Assembly: GCA_001683985.1 (NCBI GenBank)
Contig: MAEO01000116.1
Coordinates: forward strand, 1 to 32,074
Length of the DNA stretch: 32,074 nt
Direction: 5' to 3'
Origin: Smithella sp. M82
Lineage (GTDB): Bacteria > Desulfobacterota > Syntrophia > Syntrophales > Smithellaceae
The number at the start of each line of letters is the position of its first letter. Positions within the stretch are counted from its first letter, which is position 1. Below the pieces are notes generated by a model. That model searched no databases. It was not told the DNA's origin and saw only the letters and a list, made by a program, of their open reading frames with translations. Shown piece by piece: positions 26,470 to 32,074 of this stretch. A program made the translations under genes and the position numbers.

Positions 26470-27831
26470 TTATCCTCGCTTGAACTGCTTTGGTCGTTGC
26501 TCGATGCTGTCTCGCACGTCGATCTTACCGGTGACGGCAGCGGAGATCAGGGCGGTGCGGTATTCGCGGAGCAATTCAATGGATTTTTCCACCTTTTCGA
26601 TCAGCGCATCGATCCGCGCCGTCTCGCGGTCCAGGAACGCGGCGATGGTGAGCTGTTCTTCAAGGGGAGGAATAAGGAACAGTCCGTTGTCGAGCCAGTA
26701 GTTTCCAAGTCCATATCGAGTAATACCTGTCGATGCTACTTGAAACTGATGATTTATTGGCTTCGATGAAAAGGCTCTGAAAAGGTACTTGCATTCCATC
26801 AATCGTGTATTGGCGCGAATCTGGGCAAGGTGATAGCCACAAAGAACATCATCAAGCTTGTCCGACACATACGAGGGGACAGCGATGTCAGTCCATGATT
26901 CCGAATCTTTCGTGATGATAACGTCGCCGCGCCGAACTCTGAACTTCCTAATTTCTCCTTTCGTAGCCGTTGCAGACATGAAAGGAAGGTCGCCCGTTAT
27001 GAAATCGTTATTGTAAACATCTACATAGTTACAAAGCCGAACGGTTTCTTCGCCTTCTACAGAGTTTTTGTCCACGTTGCTGAATTGGACCGATGCAATA
27101 TACTTCAATTTTAGGACTTCCCAATGCTCCGGTATCTCCCCCAGCCATTCGATACCCGAATCCTTCATCTTGGCATTGGGGTCGAGCCCTTTGGTGACAG
27201 CGTGGCTGATGAGGGCGGAGCGCTTCTCCTGGAGCAACTCGATCTGCCGTCGCTTCTTTTCGATCAGAGCATCGATCCGTGTCGTCTCGCGGTCCAGAAA
27301 GGCGGCAATGGCGCGCTGCTCGGTGAGCGGAGGGATAGGGACCGTCATATCTGCGACTTCGTCTGCAGACACTGCTTCATAAGTGGACCCAGTGGCAATG
27401 CACCACAGTTCGTGCCTTGTGACCGTAAGAGTGTGCCAAGCAAAGCGGCTTATCAATAAGCTTTGATCCGGAATCACAGCACATAGACCACGTCCGATCC
27501 CATAGCAACGATCCGCCATATTCAGAGTGCCTACCGGTGCTCTAACGGAAACAAGTAGTGAACCTGCTGGCGCTGTTTTCGTCGCCGTTTCGCAATAGTA
27601 TTTCGCCGTTGGGTTCTCGACCCCAAATTCAGCGTTCCCCTGCAAGAACGGCCTGTCTGACTCTTCGAATGTGTAATCGTCAGAATTGGGAGACTGGCCC
27701 ATGACTGTATTGGCGACAAATTTCAATCGCTTAACCTCCCAATGCTCCGGTATCTCCCCCAGCCATTCAATGCCCGATGGCCTGTACACCGGGTAGGCCG
27801 CTCGTTTGTGTTGAGTTGCTGGCCGGCTCAT
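26470..27831 (-). CDS. hsdS: Type I restriction-modification specificity subunit
   Basis: The 453-residue protein has two target-recognition domains (about 15-150 and 226-380), each opening SGIEWLGEIPEHWEV, and two coiled-coil spacers (about 177-215, DRETTRIDALIEKKRRQIEL; and about 400-440, DRETARIDALIEKVEKSIEL). The repeats define half-sites and fix the spacing of the bipartite DNA target. The duplicated ends are nearly identical in DNA, so recombination can swap domains. The start overlaps the YhcG-type nuclease stop by four bases. Specificity cannot be read from sequence. Confidence 0.94.
   Translation of the reverse strand: MSRPATQHKRAAYPVYRPSGIEWLGEIPEHWEVKRLKFVANTVMGQSPNSDDYTFEESDRPFLQGNAEFGVENPTAKYYCETATKTAPAGSLLVSVRAPVGTLNMADRCYGIGRGLCAVIPDQSLLISRFAWHTLTVTRHELWCIATGSTYEAVSADEVADMTVPIPPLTEQRAIAAFLDRETTRIDALIEKKRRQIELLQEKRSALISHAVTKGLDPNAKMKDSGIEWLGEIPEHWEVLKLKYIASVQFSNVDKNSVEGEETVRLCNYVDVYNNDFITGDLPFMSATATKGEIRKFRVRRGDVIITKDSESWTDIAVPSYVSDKLDDVLCGYHLAQIRANTRLMECKYLFRAFSSKPINHQFQVASTGITRYGLGNYWLDNGLFLIPPLEEQLTIAAFLDRETARIDALIEKVEKSIELLREYRTALISAAVTGKIDVRDSIEQRPKQFKRG
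27119..27159 (-). repeat. HsdS internal DNA repeat, second-domain copy
   Basis: About 41 bases encoding GIEWLGEIPEHWEV. It matches 27737-27777 with about two differences, well beyond protein-level conservation at a repeated motif. Confidence 0.8.
27737..27777 (-). repeat. HsdS internal DNA repeat, first-domain copy
   Basis: Partner of 27119-27159, direct orientation, about 620 bases away. Recombination between them would delete or exchange one target-recognition domain. Confidence 0.8.
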
Positions 27832-29024
27832 GGTTTGCCCCCTTTGCCAGGCCCTTTCTTCTCGTCTTCATTCTGGCTCTTCGTGGGCTGCTTGACCGTT
27901 CGCGAGCCCGCCGGGTGAACCGTCAAGTTTTTCTTGACGGTTGTTTTTGTGGTTGCCTCGCCTGCGTCATCGCCCCGATTCTCGATGGCCAATCGGGAAC
28001 GCTCGATGGCCTCATGCAGCTTGCGTTTCAAAATATCCTTGGGCGGCAGGACGGTCAGGTACTCGGCGACATGGATGCCGGAGCGGCCCAGCTCAAGCAG
28101 TTCGATTTGTTCGCTGTTCTTCCCGGCGCAAAGGATGATGCCCAGGGGTGAATCTTCTCCCGGCTTGCGCTCGTGCCGGTCAAGCCAGCGCAGGTAAAGC
28201 TCCATCTGTCCCTTGTGATCGGGCCGGAACTTGTCGAGTTTGAGCTCCACTGCCACCAGACGCCGCAGATCGCGATGGAAAAAGAGCAGGTCCAGATAAA
28301 AATCATCATGATCCACGGTGATGCGTTTCTGCCGGGCGACGAAGGTGAAGCCTGCGCCCAACTCCATGATGAAGGCTTCCAACTCGCGGAGAATGGCCGC
28401 CTCCAGGTCTTTTTCCTGGTAAGCGCCTTTCAAGCCGAGAAAGTCGAGGAGGTACGGGTCGCGGAACACCAGGTCGGGCGTTATTCGATCCTCTTCCCGC
28501 AAGGCCTGAAGTTCAAGCTTTGCCAACTCCGCCGGTTTCTTAGAGAGGGCCGTCCTCTCGTACAGCATAGAGGCGATTTTCTTTTGGAGCGTGCGGGTGC
28601 TCCACCGTTCGACGCGGCACATCTCGGCGTAGAAGTCACGCTGAAGAACCTCCGGCAGGTAGATGATGGCGAGGAAATGGGTCCAGCTCAATTGTCTCAG
28701 CAGCGCCGAGACAATCCTGTCATCGGGAAACGCTTCAACGAAGCGGATCATGTGGCGCAGACTCTTTTCGGAAAATCCCCGCCCGTACTCGCTCGTCAAT
28801 TGTCTCGCCAGAGCTGAGACAATCTCCGCGCCATACTCCGCCCGCTCTCCCTTGAGTATCTCCTGGCTGATCCGCCTGCCGATTCGCCAATAAAGCATGG
28901 TCAACCCGGCATTCACCGTGGCGGCCACTGAAGCCCGGGCTTCCTCGATCATTTGGCGGATGTCACCGAGCAATTGATCGGGGAATAAAGCCTTATCGGA
29001 GGGTTTCATCGGCTTTTCGCTCAT
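27828..29024 (-). CDS. YhcG/DUF1016-type PD-(D/E)XK nuclease
   Basis: A 398-residue protein with the DUF1016 N-terminal domain (about 20-150; LYWRIGRRISQEI, GRGFSEKSLRHMIRFVEAFP, LSWTHFLAI) and a C-terminal PD-(D/E)XK domain (about 190-345). Nuclease residues are E214 or nearby in LRELEAF, D245 in YLDLLFFH, and E260-L-K262 in VAVELKLDKF, followed by GQMELYLRWL. Such proteins occur singly or in type I restriction loci; nuclease activity is inferred from the complete motif. It sits between hsdM and hsdS with four-base ATGA overlaps on both sides. An acidic/basic, Lys-rich tail (TTKTTVKKN onward, about 350-398) is not part of the usual domain. Confidence 0.92.
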   Translation of the reverse strand: MSEKPMKPSDKALFPDQLLGDIRQMIEEARASVAATVNAGLTMLYWRIGRRISQEILKGERAEYGAEIVSALARQLTSEYGRGFSEKSLRHMIRFVEAFPDDRIVSALLRQLSWTHFLAIIYLPEVLQRDFYAEMCRVERWSTRTLQKKIASMLYERTALSKKPAELAKLELQALREEDRITPDLVFRDPYLLDFLGLKGAYQEKDLEAAILRELEAFIMELGAGFTFVARQKRITVDHDDFYLDLLFFHRDLRRLVAVELKLDKFRPDHKGQMELYLRWLDRHERKPGEDSPLGIILCAGKNSEQIELLELGRSGIHVAEYLTVLPPKDILKRKLHEAIERSRLAIENRGDDAGEATTKTTVKKNLTVHPAGSRTVKQPTKSQNEDEKKGPGKGGKP

Positions 29025-31033
29025 TCCGTTACCTTCGCAAGCATATCCGCAATTTCCTTTTCGATCTTCTTGAGGTCAACCTCAATCTCCGCAAGCGGCC
29101 TCGGCGGGTTGTACTGGTAGAAGTATCGGTTGAGATTGATCTCATAGCCGATCTTGGTCTTGGATTCGTCGACCCAGGCGTCGGGCACGTGCGGCAGCGC
29201 CTCGCGCTTCATGTATTCGTCCACGTCCTCCTTGAGCGGCACGTTCTCGTAGTCACGCAGCTCTGGATCAGGTTCCGGCTTGCCCCTGGCGTCGGTGCAG
29301 ATGTCCGCCGTTTCGTCCCGTTCCGCCAGGGCCATGAGGAGGGCCTTGAAGAGTGCGGCCGGGACATTGAAGCCCGCCTTCTTGAGCGCCGTCTTCATCA
29401 TCTCCGAGAATTGATCGCGGTTCTTGACGATGCCTTTACCGGCAAGCGGCCGCAGGGCGGACAGGATGGCTTCCTGCAGCTTGCGGCCTTCTTCGATCTC
29501 GGCCTGAGCGGCTTTTGTATCCTTGCGCTTTTTGCCGGCGGCAAGGTTGGCGAAGGCCGTTGTCTCCTTGAGGCGGGCGATTCGAGCCTCGTCCACCGCG
29601 AAGTTGAGCCGCAGAGGACGTTCTACTGTGATGCGCCGGTAGCCGAAGTCGGCGTTGTCGAAAATGCGGACGTGATCCGCATCTTCCAAATTCCCATAGA
29701 GCCGGGTGATCTCGTCGCGCTGATCGTCGCAGACCTCGTTGCGCTTATTGCCGAGGGACTTGCGCATCTTTTTGAAGAAGGTCGTTCCGTCCACCAGTTG
29801 AATCTTGCCCCTGCGCCCCGGCTTCTTCCGATTGGTGACGATCCAAAGGTAGGTGTAGATGCCGGTATTATAGAAGAGCTGGTCCGGCAGTGCGACAATG
29901 GCCTCCAGCCAATCGTTCTCGATAATCCAGCGGCGGATCTCGCTCTCTCCCGACCCGGCCGCGCCAGTGAACAGCGGCGAACCGTTAAAGACAATTCCGA
30001 GGCGGGTGCCGCCCTCCTTCGGGTCCTTCATCTTGCTGATCATGTGCATGAGAAAGAGAAGGGAGCCGTCATTGATGCGGGGCAGTCCCGCGCCGAAACG
30101 GCCTCCGAAGCCCTGTTCTTCATGTTCGCGCGTGATGAAGTCGGCTTCCGGCTTCCATTCCACACCGAAGGGCGGATTGGCCAGCATGTAATCAAACTTG
30201 TGGCGAGGGAAGCGGTCATCCGTGAAACTGTCGCCAAAAGCGATGTGCTCGATATCCTGCCCCTTGATCATCATGTCAGAGCCGCAGATGGCGTAAGCCT
30301 GGGCGTTGTAGTCCTGTCCGAAGACCTCCAGGCGGGCGTCGGGATTGAGCTCGCGCACGTAGTCCTCAGCCACCGAGAGCATGCCGCCCGTTCCGCAGGC
30401 CGGGTCGTAGAGGGTCTTGACAATTCCTTTGGTAGTGAGGATGTCACCATCCGGCAAAAAGAGGAGGTTCACCATCAGGCGAATGACCTCGCGGGGGGTG
30501 AAGTGATCGCCGGCCTCTTCGTTCGATGCCTCATTAAATCGCCGGATCAGCTCTTCGAAGATGTAGCCCATCTCGATGTTCGAGACGGCATGCGGGTGCA
30601 GGTCGATGTCGCAGAACCTGGACACTACCAGATAGAGCCGGTCGGCCTTGTCGAGCTTGGCGATGTGTTCCTCGAATCCGAAGTGCTCGATGATCTCTCG
30701 GGCGCGCGAGGAGAACCCTTTGATATAGTTGGTCAGATTTGCGGCAATGTTGTCCGGGTCGCCTTTGAGCTTTTGGAACGAGTACCGGCTGGTGTTGTAA
30801 AAAGGCACTCCCGTGACACGGCAGAGAATGGGATCGACGTTTTTAACCTTGCCGCCCGAGAGTTTCTTCTGCTGTTCGAGAACCTTATCCTTGGTGGGCG
30901 AAAGCACGCAGTCGAGACGGCGAAGAACGGTCATGGGGAGCATGACGTCCTTGTACTGGTTTGGCCGGTAGGGTCCGCGAATGAGGTCGGCAACCGACCA
31001 AATGAAACTTACTTTTTCGCCGAAATTGTTCAT
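29021..31033 (-). CDS. hsdM: Type I restriction-modification methyltransferase subunit
   Basis: A 670-residue N6-adenine methyltransferase. HsdM N-terminal domain (about 8-140), then EAGDHFTPREVIRLMV, motif I DPACGTGGML (210-219), GQDYNAQAYAIC and motif IV NPPF (286-289). The later blocks LFLMHMISKMK and IVALPDQLFYNTGIYTYLWI are also typical. It binds SAM and methylates one base in each half-site with HsdS. At 670 residues it is longer than E. coli HsdM (about 530); the extra part lies after residue 500, with a coiled-coil-like tail. The stop overlaps the nuclease ATG. The start is 8 bases after the regulator stop. Confidence 0.95.
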   Translation of the reverse strand: MNNFGEKVSFIWSVADLIRGPYRPNQYKDVMLPMTVLRRLDCVLSPTKDKVLEQQKKLSGGKVKNVDPILCRVTGVPFYNTSRYSFQKLKGDPDNIAANLTNYIKGFSSRAREIIEHFGFEEHIAKLDKADRLYLVVSRFCDIDLHPHAVSNIEMGYIFEELIRRFNEASNEEAGDHFTPREVIRLMVNLLFLPDGDILTTKGIVKTLYDPACGTGGMLSVAEDYVRELNPDARLEVFGQDYNAQAYAICGSDMMIKGQDIEHIAFGDSFTDDRFPRHKFDYMLANPPFGVEWKPEADFITREHEEQGFGGRFGAGLPRINDGSLLFLMHMISKMKDPKEGGTRLGIVFNGSPLFTGAAGSGESEIRRWIIENDWLEAIVALPDQLFYNTGIYTYLWIVTNRKKPGRRGKIQLVDGTTFFKKMRKSLGNKRNEVCDDQRDEITRLYGNLEDADHVRIFDNADFGYRRITVERPLRLNFAVDEARIARLKETTAFANLAAGKKRKDTKAAQAEIEEGRKLQEAILSALRPLAGKGIVKNRDQFSEMMKTALKKAGFNVPAALFKALLMALAERDETADICTDARGKPEPDPELRDYENVPLKEDVDEYMKREALPHVPDAWVDESKTKIGYEINLNRYFYQYNPPRPLAEIEVDLKKIEKEIADMLAKVTE

Positions 31034-31041
31034 GGCCGCTC

Positions 31042-31299
31042 CTAATCCTGATCCGAGCCCAGGTCCGCGAAATCAATCATGTCGGCAGACAGTGTCAACT
31101 TGCCCTGACCGGTCATCTTCTTACAGAAGGCTTTCAGTTGGGCCTTGGCGAGCTTGGAGGGCTTAGACAACCCGTTTTCCCATCGGTTGACGGTCGCGTA
31201 GCTGACGCCGAGCTGCCTGGCCAGGTCTTCCTGGCTCAGGGAAAGCTGACGTCGCATCTCTTTTACCAGCGCCGAAAGACTTCGACCCTCTGTGTCCAT
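31042..31299 (-). CDS. Xre-family transcriptional regulator (controller-like)
   Basis: From ATG 31299, preceded by a GAGGTG site six bases away, it encodes 85 residues; the upstream ATG at 31326 lacks a ribosome site. A helix-turn-helix covers about residues 15-60: LSQEDLARQLGVSYATVNRW then ENGLSKPSKLAKAQL. It is the first gene of the leftward operon, 8 bases before hsdM. Xre proteins in this position often auto-regulate restriction loci, so a control role is likely but inferred. The C-terminal 25 residues (LSADMIDFADLG) are family-unknown and acidic. Confidence 0.85.
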   Translation of the reverse strand: MDTEGRSLSALVKEMRRQLSLSQEDLARQLGVSYATVNRWENGLSKPSKLAKAQLKAFCKKMTGQGKLTLSADMIDFADLGSDQD

Positions 31300-31344
31300 T
31301 CGCTGCACCTCTTGTCTGGATGGCAAACCACGGCCCTTGACCGA

Positions 31345-31374
31345 ATATAATGGCGTATGTTATATCGTTCGCAA
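31345..31374 (-). promoter_or_regulatory. Promoter with overlapping palindromic operator before the Xre regulator
   Basis: Minus-strand TTGCGA (31369-31374) is spaced 18 bases from TTATAT (31345-31350). The region also holds an inverted repeat, atataa (31345-31350) and ttatat (31360-31365), nine bases apart. The palindrome covers the -10 and part of the spacer, the expected place for an autoregulator's operator. Confidence 0.45.
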
Positions 31375-31657
31375 GAGAAAAGCAAGGGAAATCCGCAGCC
31401 ATAATCCGCCACCTAATTTTGCACGGACTCGATTCCCCGTTTTTCAGCGTTGTTTGTTTGAGATGGCTACAAGATATTGCCCTCATTGAGTCGGGTCAGA
31501 TCAATTCTGCGCATGATTATCCCCTTCGAAAGCTCCTTAGCGCCAAAAATGGACAAGCCTCACCCTGAGCGTGAAAATTACCCTCGAAAATCCACCGCCA
31601 AGGGGCATTCGCCCCTCTGCGTCTGCAATTCCCCGATGGGGCCGAAACAAGCCCCAT
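31375..31657. other. Non-coding stretch upstream of the restriction operon
   Basis: GC drops compared with the operon. Frames are short and unrecognised. The right part (about 31540-31657) adjoins the transposase remnant and may be old IS end sequence. Confidence 0.45.
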
Positions 31658-31833
31658 GATCCGGCTTCTGGCCTCAAGAAAGAGGGCATATGTCTGGCGG
31701 TCTTTCACAAGGCGAATGATCAATTCACGAGAGCGTTCGACAATCCGTCCGGGGATGTTGATGAGCGAAAACCGAATCGCCTTTCTCCTGTTCGTACTTG
31801 AATGATAGAAGACCTTGTGCCATAATAGTTTCC
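31658..31833 (-). pseudogene. C-terminal remnant of an IS1380/IS4-like transposase
   Basis: The minus strand reads LLWHKVFYHSSTNRRKAIRF then SLINIPGRIVERSRELIIRL and ALFLEARSRI. IS1380-family transposases end with a similar pattern: a basic KTIR-F stretch, IAGRVVRHARRIILKL, then a final helix before the stop. The body of the transposase with the DDE residues is absent. Its upstream side abuts a dispersed repeat at 31834, so the repeat either inserted into the IS or brought it to the island edge. The in-frame MHFQ start at 31846 derives from that repeat and is not the original N-terminus. Confidence 0.5.
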
Positions 31834-32012
31834 TCTGAAAATGCACCTCTAAGTTATTGTTTATATTGTTATTTAAAAACTATCCTCATCAAATCCCCCT
31901 CCATCCCCCTTTTCTCAAGGGGGAAGTTCCCCTCTTGGGCAAAGAGGGCAGGGCTTGAGTTCCCCCTTTTCTCAAGGGGGAAGTTCCCCATCAATCCCCC
32001 CTTTTCTCAACT
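31834..32012. repeat. Long dispersed repeat, right copy
   Basis: Bases 31834-31908 are identical to 5962-6036. The following hairpin units match the left copy in kind but have ctcaagg in place of ctaaagg and one unit fewer. It is in the same orientation as the left copy, about 26 kb away, and truncated at 32009-32012 by unrelated sequence. Confidence 0.85.
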
Positions 32013-32074
32013 AACTATGTCCCATATCTTTTTGCTGGACACAGGGGGGAATTAATGATATCGTGTCCGCATGA
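32013..32074. other. Window end, possible start of another element
   Basis: The sequence carries tgtcccatatct and tggacacag, an imperfect tgtcc/ggaca inverted pair, followed by gtgtccgcatga. It may be the edge of an insertion sequence, but the window ends here and no gene can be assigned. Confidence 0.3.

Noticed and set aside
29189-31045. 618-codon frame opposite hsdM
   Set aside because: A shadow of hsdM: no recognisable motif, and the HsdM strand carries all catalytic blocks.
31163-31486. 107-codon frame overlapping the Xre regulator
   Set aside because: It is an out-of-frame shadow running into the promoter region; the regulator frame carries the helix-turn-helix and the ribosome site.

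Overview
The window looks like chromosome from an uncultured Deltaproteobacterium (Desulfobacterota), possibly a Syntrophus/Smithella-like syntroph. This is inferred from the mix of a short Aquifex-type aconitase next to a eukaryote-type NADP isocitrate dehydrogenase, an acetyl-CoA acetyltransferase, a B12-binding radical-SAM remnant, sigma-54 activator and branched-chain amino acid transporter remnants, and many GGGGGA-type and TIR-bounded dispersed repeats. No rRNA or tRNA gene is visible, so the taxonomy is tentative.

Bases 1-15100 are moderately AT-rich housekeeping chromosome with decayed patches. The first 1.4 kb holds gene remnants: an IS630-type transposase scrap, a piece of livF and the N-terminus of a sodium:alanine symporter, plus a MITE-like element. 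Then come an FAD oxidoreductase of the L-2-hydroxyglutarate oxidase type, exonuclease III overlapping a GAF/DUF484 gene, a strong bidirectional terminator, a small membrane protein, a truncated B12-binding protein, a lipoprotein, rlmN, the acn-icd pair, a LysM-NlpC/P60 hydrolase, monofunctional transglycosylase mtgA and a thiolase. Repeats fill most of the larger gaps.

Near 15100 the chromosome breaks. A sigma-54 activator gene running right loses its 3' end, and directly abutting it is the ribosome-binding site and first codons of a leftward gene that has lost its body. From here to about 31330 the DNA is visibly GC-richer and every gene reads leftward with gaps of a few bases or ATGA overlaps, apart from one 50-base gap before the outer-membrane gene. 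In transcription order: Xre-type regulator, hsdM, a DUF1016/YhcG-type PD-(D/E)XK nuclease, hsdS, an AAA ATPase and a subtilisin-like protease (an IetA/IetS-like pair), hsdR, a 42-codon ORF, then HlyD adaptor, FtsX-type permease, ABC ATPase and NodT-type outer-membrane channel. The ATPase-protease pair lies between hsdS and hsdR, so the locus is a composite defence operon: a complete type I restriction-modification system with an extra nuclease and an IetAS-like module, joined to a tripartite efflux operon.

The right edge is marked by the C-terminal scrap of an IS1380-like transposase and a second copy of a repeat also found at 5962; the first 75 bases of the two copies are identical. The most interesting object is the composite operon and the way its parts are translationally stitched together.
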